NCBI RefSeq assembly: GCF_900232995.1
Contig: NZ_OCVX01000005.1
Location: forward strand, 252,639 to 316,638
Source: Mycobacterium simulans
Lineage (GTDB): Bacteria; Actinomycetota; Actinomycetes; Mycobacteriales; Mycobacteriaceae
Direction of reading: 5' to 3'
Length of the DNA: 64,000 nt
The first letter of the stretch is position 1. The number at the start of each line of letters is the position of its first letter. Below, piece after piece: positions 15,664 through 24,549 of the stretch. The translations under genes were made by a program, and so were the position numbers. The notes beneath the pieces were generated by a model, which saw nothing but the letters and a program-made list of their open reading frames with translations, was not told the origin of the DNA and searched no databases.

Positions 15664-16221
15664 CTAGACCTCCAGCAGCTCGCCTTCTTTGTGTTTGACC
15701 AGCTCGTCGATTTGAGCGACGTATTGGTGGGTGGTCTTATCCAGATCCTTTTCGGCGCGCCCGACCTCATCCTCGCCGGCTTCGCCGTCCTTGCGGATGC
15801 GGTGCAGTTCCTCCATCGCTTTACGACGGATGTTGCGCACCGAGACTCGGGCTTCCTCGCCCTTATGTTTGGCCTGCTTGACCAGCTCTCGCCGGCGTTC
15901 CTCGGTGAGCTGGGGTACAGCCACCCGGATGAGGGTGCCATCGTTGGTGGGATTCACTCCGAGATCGGAGTTGCGGATAGCGGTCTCGATCGCATGCAGC
16001 TGGTTGGCTTCGTAGGGCTTGATGACGACAAGCCGAGCCTCGGGAACATTGATGCTGGCCAGCTGCGTGATCGGGGTGGTCGCACCGTAGTAATCGATGG
16101 CGATCCGCGAAAACATGCCAGGGTTGGCGCGGCCGGTGCGAATGGTTGACAGGTCGTCCCGGGCCACTGACACGGCCTTCTCCATTTTCTCTTCGGCGTC
16201 GAAGAGTGCCTCATCTATCAT
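15664..16221 (-). CDS. frr: Ribosome recycling factor
   Basis: RRF splits post-termination ribosomes together with EF-G. The 185-residue length is typical. The conserved GRANPGMF, VNPTNDGTLIRV and LTEERRRELVKQ segments are present. The start codon (16219-16221) and a strong GAGGAGGAG ribosome-binding site 8 nt upstream both belong to the adjacent 53-bp MIRU repeat, so translation initiation depends on the repeat. It lies between pyrH and cdsA as in M. tuberculosis. Confidence 0.97.
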   Translation of the reverse strand: MIDEALFDAEEKMEKAVSVARDDLSTIRTGRANPGMFSRIAIDYYGATTPITQLASINVPEARLVVIKPYEANQLHAIETAIRNSDLGVNPTNDGTLIRVAVPQLTEERRRELVKQAKHKGEEARVSVRNIRRKAMEELHRIRKDGEAGEDEVGRAEKDLDKTTHQYVAQIDELVKHKEGELLEV

Positions 16222-16394
16222 CTGCGCCGCTCCTCCTCATCGCTTCGCTCTGCATCGTCGCCGCCGCGGATCATCTGCGCCGCTCCTCCTCATCGCTTCG
16301 CTCTGCATCGTCGCCGCCGCGGATCATCTGCGCCGCTCCTCCTCATCGCTTCGCTCTGCTTCGTCGCCGCCGCGGATCATCTGCGCCGCTCCTC
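16219..16394. repeat. MIRU-type 53-bp tandem repeat (MIRU31/ETR-E position)
   Basis: Three full 53-bp units (16219-16271, 16272-16324, 16325-16377) are followed by a partial fourth (16378-16394). Each begins CATCTGCGCCGCTCC and contains TCATCGCTTCGCTCTGC. Unit length, sequence and position between frr and pyrH correspond to the mycobacterial MIRU at the ETR-E/MIRU31 VNTR locus. Read on the minus strand each unit ends with a ribosome-binding site and ATG. Confidence 0.92.
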
Positions 16395-16395
16395 T

Positions 16396-17163
16396 TCAGG
16401 TGGTGACCAGCGTTCCGATCTTCTCACCAGCGACTGCTCGGGCGATATTGCCATCGGTCAGCAGGTTGAACACCAGGATCGGCATGCCATTGTCCATGCA
16501 AAGACTGAACGCCGTGGCATCGGCCACTCGCAGCCCTCGGTCAATGACTTCGCGATGGCTAACCGCGGTGAGTAGTTCGGCGTTGGGATTCACCCGCGGA
16601 TCCTCCGCAAACACACCGTCGACGGCCTTGGCCATCAACACCACGTCCGCGTCGATCTCCAATGCCCGCTGAGCTGCGGTCGTGTCCGTGGAGAAGTACG
16701 GCAGCCCCATGCCGGCACCGAAGATCACCACCCGACCCTTCTCCAGGTGGCGCACCGCCCGCAGCGGGAGATAGGGCTCGGCCACCTGGCCCATCGTGAT
16801 CGCCGTCTGGACTCGAGTGACAATGCCTTCCTTCTCGAGGAAGTCTTGCAGGGCAAGGCTGTTCATGACCGTTCCGAGCATGCCCATGTAGTCCGACCGG
16901 GTGCGCTCCATGCCTAGCTGTTGAAGCTGTGCGCCACGGAAAAAATTGCCACCGCCGATCACGACAGCAACCTGTACGCCGCCGCGGACCACGTCGGCGA
17001 TCTGGCGAGCTACCTGCGACACGACATCGGGATCCAACCCGACCTGGCCGCCACCGAACATTTCGCCGCCGAGCTTGAGCAATACTCGCGAATACTTCGA
17101 CGGCGCGCCGGAAACTGGAGAAGCCGGCACACCGTTGGCGCTCGTTGGCTTGGGCTCCTTCAT
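16396..17163 (-). CDS. pyrH: Uridylate kinase
   Basis: PyrH phosphorylates UMP to UDP and belongs to the amino-acid kinase family. The protein is 255 residues from the ATG at 17163, which has GAGGAG four bases upstream; the frame remains open to 17196. Conserved blocks are LLKLGGEMF, VIGGGNFFRG, the UMP-binding FGAGMGLPYFSTDTTA and VADATAF. The first ~20 residues are a low-complexity extension, as in M. tuberculosis. The stop codon abuts the MIRU array. Confidence 0.96.
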   Translation of the reverse strand: MKEPKPTSANGVPASPVSGAPSKYSRVLLKLGGEMFGGGQVGLDPDVVSQVARQIADVVRGGVQVAVVIGGGNFFRGAQLQQLGMERTRSDYMGMLGTVMNSLALQDFLEKEGIVTRVQTAITMGQVAEPYLPLRAVRHLEKGRVVIFGAGMGLPYFSTDTTAAQRALEIDADVVLMAKAVDGVFAEDPRVNPNAELLTAVSHREVIDRGLRVADATAFSLCMDNGMPILVFNLLTDGNIARAVAGEKIGTLVTT

Positions 17164-17543
17164 CAGACTCCTCGCATGAGAGTGCCATCCCGGCAACTAC
17201 CCGGAACGGCATCTCTTATCCTGCCTCATCGCATCACTCCCGCGTGGGCGGGGTGGAGTATTTGCCCAGCTGGCAATCCGGGCCGCCGCCGGTGCCGGGC
17301 GCAGCGGTTGTGTCTCGTAGCCGTGTCCTGCCAACTATTTCTCCGCCCCTGATGTTTGGGCAATCGGCGCGTCGGGAATCCGCTGCATCGTCGCGGAAGC
17401 AACCCGTATCTGGGCCGAATCAGCCCGGCTGGTCTGGGCTGGGCAGAACTCAATTGAACAAACTTGGAATAGTTTTGTTCTGAACCGGGTATTCAGCGCT
17501 GCGCTGGCAGGTCGCGCACCCGCGCAAGATTTGGAGACATCTG
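17164..17543. other. Intergenic region upstream of pyrH and the GlnR-like gene
   Basis: This 380-bp divergent gap should hold promoters for both genes. The only structure I can point to is a 7-bp inverted repeat, GAACAAA (17456-17462) and TTTGTTC (17474-17480), about 65 bp ahead of the regulator start. I see no convincing gene. Confidence 0.5.
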
Positions 17544-18281
17544 TTGGAAGTTCTTCTCATTTCCAATGATGCCGGATTTGAATCGGCTCTACCGACGCTG
17601 GAATCGTTCGCCCAGGTGCTACGGCGGGTTCCTTTGGACGATCCCGACAAGGGGGTAGATTCCACTGCCGACGTCGCGGTCATCGATGCGCGCACCGACC
17701 TTACGGCAGCTCGCAGGGTTTGCCGACGGCTGACGGCCAACGCGCCAGCACTGGCGGTGGTTGCCGTCGTCGCGCCTGCCGACTTTGTGGAGGTCGACGT
17801 CGATTGGCAATTCGATGACGTGTTGCTGGCCGCAGCGGGCGCGGCGGAACTGCAGGCCCGGTTGCGGCTGGCGATTACGCGTCGGCGCAGCGCGCTCGAA
17901 GGCACGCTCCAATTCGGCGACCTCGTCCTGCACCCGGCCAGCTTCACCGTGTCACTGGCCGGCAAGGATCTGGGCCTGACTCTCACCGAGTTCAAACTGT
18001 TGAATTTTCTTGTGCAGCATGCCGGTCGGGCATTCACCCGTACTCGGCTCATGCATGAGGTGTGGGGTTATGACTGCACTGGCCGCGTTCGTACGGTCGA
18101 CGTGCACGTACGACGACTACGCGCAAAGCTGGGAACCGAGCACGAATCGGTGATCGAGACGGTCCGCGGCGTCGGTTATATGGCCGTCACGCCACCGCAG
18201 CCCCGATGGGTAATCAGGGAGCCGATGCTAAGTCCCGTCTGGACGTCGACGGGGCCAGCCGAGGACTCGATCGCCCAATAG
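17544..18281 (+). CDS. GlnR/OmpR-like response regulator (Rv2884 type)
   Basis: This 245-residue transcription factor starts from TTG at 17544, with GGAGA 6 nt upstream. The N-terminal receiver-like domain (1-115) has a single obvious phospho-acceptor-like Asp in DVAVIDARTD but is degenerate elsewhere, as in the orphan GlnR group. The C-terminal winged-helix domain is clear: LTLTEFKLLNFLVQHAG, TRTRLMHEVWGYD and TVDVHVRRLRAKLG, ending ETVRGVGYM. No histidine kinase is adjacent. It resembles M. tuberculosis Rv2884. A link to nitrogen control is inference from similarity to GlnR. Confidence 0.87.
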   Translation: MEVLLISNDAGFESALPTLESFAQVLRRVPLDDPDKGVDSTADVAVIDARTDLTAARRVCRRLTANAPALAVVAVVAPADFVEVDVDWQFDDVLLAAAGAAELQARLRLAITRRRSALEGTLQFGDLVLHPASFTVSLAGKDLGLTLTEFKLLNFLVQHAGRAFTRTRLMHEVWGYDCTGRVRTVDVHVRRLRAKLGTEHESVIETVRGVGYMAVTPPQPRWVIREPMLSPVWTSTGPAEDSIAQ

Positions 18282-18394
18282 ATCACCCAATAGGAAGCTG
18301 ATCACCCCAACAGCGGCGGGGCACAAACGCAACCTACCCGCGTCGCCATTGACACGGGGAGGTCGAGCGTTACGCCATCAGGCCAGAACCCGCA

Positions 18395-18871
18395 TTAAGC
18401 GTTGTTGGTCCAGATGAGAACATCCTGGACGCCATCGTTGTAGACAACCCCGTTCGGAGGCGCACCGGTGACGTCGAAGAAGATCTTCCCGCTTGTCTGT
18501 CCACCCTGAGGGATGGGTGACGGGTTGATTCCGGCCGGCGCGGGCACATTGTTGACGACCCGGTAGTTCTGGCCGGTCGCCGTGCGCGCGTTGAAGGACG
18601 ACACAAGCGGAGTCACCGTGCCGCTATCCGCCACTGCGGTAACCTCGGCCTGCCACAGCTGCCCCTGCGGTGCGTAGCCAGGGATGGTCATGTTGGTTGG
18701 CTCTAGGTCGTGAACCGTGTAAGCGGTAACAAGCGGCCCGCTGACGATCGGCGCGCTGGTGCCAAATTGCTGGACGCTGGGGATAGCAATAGCGGTTGCG
18801 GCAGTGAAAGCGGCGGCAGCAATTCCGGCGGCACCGATAGCCGTTTTAACTGCGGTTTTTGTGAATTTCAT
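18395..18871 (-). CDS. MPT63-like secreted protein (DUF1942)
   Basis: This 158-residue secreted protein starts at the ATG at 18871 with a very strong GGGAGGAG ahead; the frame extends upstream without support. A signal peptide of about 30 residues ends in TAIAIPS. The mature part carries the MPT63 family pattern: PGYAPQGQLWQA, SSFNARTATGQNYRV, IPQGGQTSGKIFFDVTG and DVLIWTN. MPT63 is a small beta-sandwich antigen of unknown function. In M. tuberculosis mpt63 is at Rv1926c; I know of no homologue at this position there, so this may be a paralogue or insertion. Confidence 0.85.
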   Translation of the reverse strand: MKFTKTAVKTAIGAAGIAAAAFTAATAIAIPSVQQFGTSAPIVSGPLVTAYTVHDLEPTNMTIPGYAPQGQLWQAEVTAVADSGTVTPLVSSFNARTATGQNYRVVNNVPAPAGINPSPIPQGGQTSGKIFFDVTGAPPNGVVYNDGVQDVLIWTNNA

Positions 18872-19200
18872 GTGACTCCTCCCTTGAGTCGACCACGTTC
18901 CTCGCTGAAGCGCACGCTCCATTTGCATTACGAGGACCGCCCCCACGTGTCTCCATAACCGCTTGACGCGGCCCTCAAACATCCACGCTGGTGCACAGCC
19001 GCTCGGACCTGCGATAAGCCCTTCGCCGGGCCAAGCCAAATGGACCCTCATGAAACGCTCGGCACTAATGCCGATGGTCACGAAACCATTACTACGACTT
19101 ATTGGGCATCGGTCCGGTCCCGCACTGAAACCCTGGCGTGACAAGCATCAAACGCGCTAGGTCAGGAGCGAAAATGGCTGAACAGGTTTCCGCGCCCAGT
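18872..19200. other. Intergenic region upstream of the MPT63-like gene
   Basis: The 329 bp between the amidase stop and the MPT63-like start contain the latter's ribosome-binding site and presumably its promoter. No convincing gene, repeat or RNA is visible. Confidence 0.5.
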
Positions 19201-20601
19201 TCAATCCTGAATCCGGGCCCACGGTTGGGCTTCCTCAAGTTCATAGGCCAGTTCCAGCAGTCGCGCCTCGTCACCGATGTCGGCCGCGAGCATCACGCCG
19301 ACCGGAAGACCTTCCGAGGTTTGAGCCAGCGGCAGCGAAATCGCAGGATCCCCGGTCACGTTTTGCAGCGGCGTAAACGCGACCCAGTCCGATAGCCGAT
19401 CAAGCACCTGGTCGTAGTCGTTGGGCGCCAGGTAACCAATCTGTGGCGTCACGTCGGCGAGCGTGGGCGTGAGCAACGCGTCATAGCCGGCGAAGAACTG
19501 TGCGCTGCGTCGGCGCAGCCGGCGCAGCCGGGTGATCGCCAGCGGGAGCCGGTGGATGTTGCGTCTGGTATGGCGAGCCAGGCCCAATGTCAGGTTGTCC
19601 AGCCGGCCGCGGTCGAAGCTATTACCGAACGTGCGGCGACCGGTGCCAATTTGCGCCAGCGCCAGCAGACCCCAATACAACACGAAATCGTCGACAAAGC
19701 TGGCCGGCACCCAGGTGTTGTCGATGGACTCGACTCGATGGCCGAGTTCTTCCAGCAGGGCGGCCGTCTTCAGCGTCAGCTCCCGCACTTCGGGGCTTGC
19801 GTCACGCTGGACCGAACTGGTCACCACAGCAATCTTGAGCCGCTGCTTGCCCGGCCGGGTGACATCACCGATAGGCGGCAGTTTGGGGTTGCGCCAGATG
19901 CGCTCGACCTCCCGGTAACAGGCCGCGGTGTCGCGGACCGAGCGGGTCACCACCCCGTTGGCCACGATGCCCACCGGCATCCGCCGGTACTCGGGATCCA
20001 GCGGCAACCGTCCCCGCGATGGCTTGAGCCCGACCAACCCGTTGCAGGCGGCGGGTATTCGGATGGAACCGCCACCGTCGTTGGCATGCGCCATCGGCAC
20101 CACTCCGGCGGCGACGAATGCCCCCGATCCCGACGACGAAGCACCCGCGGTGTAATCGGTGTTCCACGGATTACGGACCGGTCCCAGGCGGGGGTGTTCG
20201 GCGGCGGCGCTGAACCCGAACTCCGACATCTGCGTTTTGCCCAGTGCCACCAGCCCGCTGTCCAGCAACACACGCGTTATCTCGCTGTCGGTGCGCGCCG
20301 GGTACGGTTGCCATGCATCGGTGCCCCGCATCGACGGCAGTCCGGCGATGTCGACGTTGTCCTTGATGAACGTCGGCACGCCGCCGAAGAAGCCCTTGAC
20401 GTCCCGGGACGCTAGGGCTCGCGCTTGATCGAAGGCCGCATACGCCAATCCGTTGAGCGCGGGATCGACAGCTTCGGCACGCGCGATCGCGGCCTCGACG
20501 AGTTCGGCCCGGCCCACCCGGCCGGATCGGATGGCGTCGACTAGGGCGACCGCGTCAAGGTCGCCAAGGGCATCGTCTCCGAAAGCGTGTACGCGAGCCA
20601 T
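19201..20601 (-). CDS. amiC: Amidase (AmiC, amidase signature family)
   Basis: This 466-residue amidase-signature hydrolase has the complete Ser-cisSer-Lys triad: Lys80 in PTFIKDN, the Ser-rich GASSSGSG (around 155-157), and nucleophile Ser179 in DGGGSIRIPA. The protein has no signal peptide. Substrate is unknown; the family includes general amide and indoleacetamide hydrolases. It lies downstream of tsf in the same orientation (32 bp). Confidence 0.93.
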   Translation of the reverse strand: MARVHAFGDDALGDLDAVALVDAIRSGRVGRAELVEAAIARAEAVDPALNGLAYAAFDQARALASRDVKGFFGGVPTFIKDNVDIAGLPSMRGTDAWQPYPARTDSEITRVLLDSGLVALGKTQMSEFGFSAAAEHPRLGPVRNPWNTDYTAGASSSGSGAFVAAGVVPMAHANDGGGSIRIPAACNGLVGLKPSRGRLPLDPEYRRMPVGIVANGVVTRSVRDTAACYREVERIWRNPKLPPIGDVTRPGKQRLKIAVVTSSVQRDASPEVRELTLKTAALLEELGHRVESIDNTWVPASFVDDFVLYWGLLALAQIGTGRRTFGNSFDRGRLDNLTLGLARHTRRNIHRLPLAITRLRRLRRRSAQFFAGYDALLTPTLADVTPQIGYLAPNDYDQVLDRLSDWVAFTPLQNVTGDPAISLPLAQTSEGLPVGVMLAADIGDEARLLELAYELEEAQPWARIQD

Positions 20602-20633
20602 GTGACGACGCTAGCCCGCACCCGCTTGCGCGG

Positions 20634-21452
20634 TTAGGCCTGCCCCACCTCGAAGCGCACAAACTTCGTCACCGTCACGCCGGCCTCGTCAAGCAGGGCC
20701 TTGACGGTCTTCTTGTTGTCTGACACCGATGGCTGCTCGAGCAGCACGGAGTCTTTGAAGAAGCCGTTGAGCCGGCCTTCGACGATCTTGGGCAGCGCCT
20801 GCTCCGGCTTGCCCTCCGCCTTCGCGGTCTCCTCCGCGAGGCGGCGTTCGCTGGCCACGACGTCTGCGGGCACGTCGTCCCGGGACAGGTAGCGCGCTTT
20901 GAGCGCGGCGATCTGTAGCGCCACCGCGTGCGCCGCCTCGCCGCCGCCGTCGCCCTGGTACTCGACCAGGACCCCGACCGCAGGTGGCAGGTCAGCCGAC
21001 CGCCGGTGCAGGTAGGTCTCGACCGTGCCCTCGAAGATCGCGACGCGACGCAGCTCCAACTTCTCGCCGATCTTGGCCGACAGCTCCGCGATCGCCTGCT
21101 CGACGGTCTTATCGCCGGTGCTGGCCGCTTTGAGCGCCTCGACGTCGGCGGCTTTCGCCGATACAGCCGCGGTCACGATCTGGTCGGCCAGCGCCTGGAA
21201 CTCCGCGTTCTTGGCGACGAAGTCCGTCTCGCAGTTCAGCTCTATAAGGGCCCCGGCGCGCGCCGCAACCAGTCCCTCCGCCGTCGCCCGCTCGGCACGC
21301 TTGCCGACGTCCTTGGCGCCCTTGATCCGCAGCGCCTCGACGGCCTTGTCGAAGTCGCCGTCGGTTTCGACCAGCGCGTTCTTGCAGTCGAGCATTCCGG
21401 CACCGGTCAGCTCCCGAAGTCGCTTGACGTCGGCAGCGGTGTAGTTCGCCAA
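20634..21452 (-). CDS. tsf: Translation elongation factor Ts
   Basis: EF-Ts is the nucleotide-exchange factor for EF-Tu. The 272-residue protein starts MANYTAADVKRLRELTGAGM, followed by DCKNAL and the TDFVAKN motif that contacts EF-Tu, with the dimerisation and C-terminal domains following. It is 13 bp downstream of rpsB, the standard pairing. Confidence 0.98.
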   Translation of the reverse strand: MANYTAADVKRLRELTGAGMLDCKNALVETDGDFDKAVEALRIKGAKDVGKRAERATAEGLVAARAGALIELNCETDFVAKNAEFQALADQIVTAAVSAKAADVEALKAASTGDKTVEQAIAELSAKIGEKLELRRVAIFEGTVETYLHRRSADLPPAVGVLVEYQGDGGGEAAHAVALQIAALKARYLSRDDVPADVVASERRLAEETAKAEGKPEQALPKIVEGRLNGFFKDSVLLEQPSVSDNKKTVKALLDEAGVTVTKFVRFEVGQA

Positions 21453-21465
21453 TGCTCAGCCTTTC

Positions 21466-22302
21466 CTAGGATGCATCTGTGGTTGATTCGGTTGTGCCGG
21501 CGCCCTCGGCCCCGGACGCTGCGCTCGCACTGGCGCTGGCCAGTAGCTCCTGCTCCCATTCGGGGAGCGGCTCGGCGGCCTCGGCCTCCGGCTTGCCGTC
21601 GCCGCGGCCCAGGCCGGCGCGGGCCTGCAGGCCCTCGGCCACCGCGGAGGCGATCACCTTGGTGAGCAGCGCCGCCGAGCGGATCGCGTCGTCGTTGCCC
21701 GGGATCGGGTAGTCGACCTCGTCGGGGTCGCAGTTGGTATCGAGGATCGCGATGACCGGGATGCCCAGCTTGCGGGCCTCTCCGACCGCGATGTGCTCCT
21801 TGTTGGTGTCGACAACCCAGATCGCCGACGGCACCTTAGCCATGTCACGAATACCGCCGAGGCTGCGCTCCAGCTTGTTCTTCTCCCGGGTCAGGCCCAG
21901 GATCTCCTTTTTGGTGCGGCCCTCGAAGCCGCCGGTCTGCTCCATCGCCTCGAGTTCCTTGAGGCGCTGCAGCCGCTTATGCACGGTGGAGAAGTTGGTG
22001 AGCATGCCGCCCAGCCAGCGCTGGTTCACGTACGGCATGCCGACGCGGGTCGCCTCGGCCGCGACGGACTCCTGCGCCTGCTTCTTGGTGCCGACGAACA
22101 GCACCGACCCACCGTGGGCGACGGTCTCCTTGACGAACTCGTACGCCTTGTCGATGAAGGTCAGCGTCTGCTGCAGGTCGATGATGTAGATGCCGTTGCG
22201 GTCGGTGAAAATGAACCGCTTCATCTTGGGGTTCCAACGACGGGTCTGATGCCCGAAGTGGGTGCCGCTGTCCAGCAGCTGCTTCATGGTTACAACGGCC
22301 AT
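21466..22302 (-). CDS. rpsB: 30S ribosomal protein S2
   Basis: The 278-residue S2 starts MAVVTMKQLLDSGTHFGHQT and carries KMKRFIF, VGTKKQAQ, QRWLGGMLTNF and VDTNKEHIAVGEARKLGIPV. The C-terminus is a low-complexity Ala/Ser/Glu tail, usual in mycobacteria. Upstream, a 7-bp GC stem (GCCCGGC 22334-22340 with GCCGGGC 22351-22357) lies in the probable leader. Confidence 0.98.
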   Translation of the reverse strand: MAVVTMKQLLDSGTHFGHQTRRWNPKMKRFIFTDRNGIYIIDLQQTLTFIDKAYEFVKETVAHGGSVLFVGTKKQAQESVAAEATRVGMPYVNQRWLGGMLTNFSTVHKRLQRLKELEAMEQTGGFEGRTKKEILGLTREKNKLERSLGGIRDMAKVPSAIWVVDTNKEHIAVGEARKLGIPVIAILDTNCDPDEVDYPIPGNDDAIRSAALLTKVIASAVAEGLQARAGLGRGDGKPEAEAAEPLPEWEQELLASASASAASGAEGAGTTESTTDAS

Positions 22303-22560
22303 AGCCAGCCATGTCCTCTTGTTGTCGGTTGTCGCCCGGCTTCGGGTGAGGCCGGGCCCTGGCGCCTGCGGCGATGCCGGACCCTATTACGGGACCGCCC
22401 GGCACGCGGTTGCGAAATCCTCAACAACGGGAGTCGCGGTGCAGACGCGCGAAGTCAGCCCGCTAACGCGAGCTGCGACGAGAAGTTTACACCGATCCAG
22501 CAGGTGGTTTGTCCACAGCGGTGAGTGGCCCCGACAACGTGGGGGCGCTGGACTGAACAG

Positions 22561-23052
22561 GTGCGACGGATAGTGCTGGTCCTGTGCTGGACGCTGGCAT
22601 GCGCGCCGACGGCGTCTGCCGACAACGCGCGACTGGACTGGCCGTTGCGGCCACCCCAGGCGGTCGTTAGGGGATTCGACGCGCCGTCGCCCGATTGGCA
22701 TCCCGGGCACCGGGGCGTGGACTTGGCCGGCGCGCCGCAACAGCACGTCTACGCGGCCGGCGACGCGACCGTGGTGTTCGCCGGGCTGCTAGCGGGACGG
22801 CCGGTGGTTTCGTTGGCACACTCGGGCGGACTGCACACCAGTTATGAGCCGGTCCGCGCGACGGTGCGGGCCGGTCAGCTGGTGACGGCGCAGACCGTGA
22901 TCGGTGAGCTAGTGGCCGGGCATCCCGGCTGTCCAGCCCGGGCATGCCTACATTGGGGCGCGATGTGGGGTCCGGCTTCGGGCGCCGACTACGTCGATCC
23001 GCTCGGCCTGCTGAAGGCGACACCGATACGGCTCAAACCGTTGGGTGGCTGA
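22561..23052 (+). CDS. M23/LytM-like peptidase-fold secreted protein (Rv2891 type)
   Basis: This 163-residue protein starts from GTG at 22561, so that a signal peptide (VRRIVLVLCWTLACAPTASA) begins the protein; an earlier start at 22525 is possible. The mature part is a LytM/M23 fold: HPGHRGVDLAG supplies the first His and Asp zinc ligands, and ACLHWGA aligns with the HxH motif. The first His of HxH, the catalytic one, is Cys here, while the zinc-binding His remains. It may be an inactive or regulatory cell-wall protein. It converges on PPE45 (stops 9 bp apart). Confidence 0.83.
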   Translation: MRRIVLVLCWTLACAPTASADNARLDWPLRPPQAVVRGFDAPSPDWHPGHRGVDLAGAPQQHVYAAGDATVVFAGLLAGRPVVSLAHSGGLHTSYEPVRATVRAGQLVTAQTVIGELVAGHPGCPARACLHWGAMWGPASGADYVDPLGLLKATPIRLKPLGG

Positions 23053-23061
23053 CGCCGCGCA

Positions 23062-24309
23062 CTAACCGGCGAACGGCGGGCGCTGCATTACCGCGTAACG
23101 GAATCCGTATTTGTGCGTAAAGCCGCCGCCACCACTGGCGGCGTGGCCGGCGCCGCCCATCGGGATCCCGCGAAGAATTGCGTTTTCCGCTGGTTGCTTG
23201 AGGATCTCGGTGATGTCCTGTTCGACCGGCCTCCCCCACGCAGCGGGATTAAACATGCGAGCGCGCGCCGCCCAGTCCGGCGTCACCGACAACCCCCCGA
23301 TAGAACCGCCTTTGCCCATACTGGCCGTGACGCCAAGCGTTTCGCGATTGAGTGCCCACCAGTTCGGCGCGGAAGGGGGCGCGGCGCCAACACGCGCGCC
23401 TGCGCCGACCGCTGGACCCACCCGGGGACCGGCTAAGACGGACGTACCCCAACTGTCAACCACCGAAGACCCGGAGTCACCGGCACCAGCGGACGGAGAG
23501 CCCGGGATCAGCGTCTGGGACATCGACACAAAAGACTGCAACATCCCCTCGTCGAAATACGAGAGCCCCAGGAGCCGGACAATCGTCGTCCGGTTCGCGA
23601 TTGTCAGATGGGGCAGATGCGCGTTCATCCAGTCGACGAACGCCCAGTACCACGCGGGCAATGCGATCGCCGGTGCGGTTGACGGCACTGCGGCGGCGAT
23701 GCCTGACGATACGGTCAGCGCTGCGCTGGCAGGTGCGGCGGCCGCGCCGACCGCCGCGGCCTGCCTGGCCAGCGCAGCAGGGTCGGTGGTATTTACCGGT
23801 GGCGTGAACGGGGTCAACTCCATGGCCGTCAGCGAGGCGCTGGCATAGCCGTACATGGCCGCGGCGTCCTGCGCCCACATCTCTGCGTACAGCACCTCGG
23901 TGGCGGCGATCGCCGGGGTGTTCTGGCCGAAAAAATTGGTCGCGATCAACGCCGTCAGCAAGGCGCGGTTAGCCGCAATGACCGGCGGGGGGACCGTCAT
24001 CAGGAAGGCAAGCTCGTAGGCTGCCGCGGCCGACCGGGCCTGCATTCCCGCCTGCTCAGCCTGCTGAGCCGTGGCGCTGAGCCACTCAACGTAGGGCATG
24101 GCGGCGGCGACCATCGCCAGTGACGCTGGCCCTACCCACTGCGCACTGGTCAGTTCCGAGATGACGGAGCCATACACCGCGGCCATCCCACTCAACTCGG
24201 CCGCAAGCCCATCCCAGGCCGCGGCGGCAGCCATCATGGACCCCGATCCCGGACCGGCATACATACGAGCGGAGTTGATCTCGGGCGGTAACACGCCGAA
24301 GTCGAACAA
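23062..24309 (-). CDS. PPE45: PPE family protein (PPE45 type)
   Basis: This 415-residue protein starts from TTG at 24309 with GAGGG 6 nt upstream. The N-terminal PPE domain (1-180) begins MFDFGVLPPEINSARMY and contains the SAQWVGPASLAM (WxG-type) turn and the MWAQDAAAMYGY motif. The C-terminal part carries a near-SVP motif, GGLSVTPDWA, where the usual Pro after Val is Thr. PPE proteins are exported by ESX secretion systems, normally with a PE partner; no PE gene is adjacent. The position matches PPE45 (Rv2892c). Confidence 0.92.
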   Translation of the reverse strand: MFDFGVLPPEINSARMYAGPGSGSMMAAAAAWDGLAAELSGMAAVYGSVISELTSAQWVGPASLAMVAAAMPYVEWLSATAQQAEQAGMQARSAAAAYELAFLMTVPPPVIAANRALLTALIATNFFGQNTPAIAATEVLYAEMWAQDAAAMYGYASASLTAMELTPFTPPVNTTDPAALARQAAAVGAAAAPASAALTVSSGIAAAVPSTAPAIALPAWYWAFVDWMNAHLPHLTIANRTTIVRLLGLSYFDEGMLQSFVSMSQTLIPGSPSAGAGDSGSSVVDSWGTSVLAGPRVGPAVGAGARVGAAPPSAPNWWALNRETLGVTASMGKGGSIGGLSVTPDWAARARMFNPAAWGRPVEQDITEILKQPAENAILRGIPMGGAGHAASGGGGFTHKYGFRYAVMQRPPFAG

Positions 24310-24549
24310 CCTGTGCCCTCATCGCTTAACCGAAAGCGCGATATTTGGCGTCATTGCCAGCCGCTTGCTAGTGCGATTAGACGGTCATCTCGCGGCAAGC
24401 GCCAGACCTATCGCTTTCCAGCCAGCCGTCGTTCACCGAAAGTTTGGATTCTGGGCGCAATTCCCGGCAAGGCCGCATCGCCCAACTCTCCCTCGCAAGC
24501 GGCACGTGCCCCCACCTCACGCCACTTCGCGGCGCGCATCGTCGCCAGG

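Noticed and set aside
16150..16670. Plus-strand frames encoding Ser/Arg-rich repeats over the MIRU array
   Set aside because: They are translations of the 53-bp repeat and run antisense to frr and pyrH.
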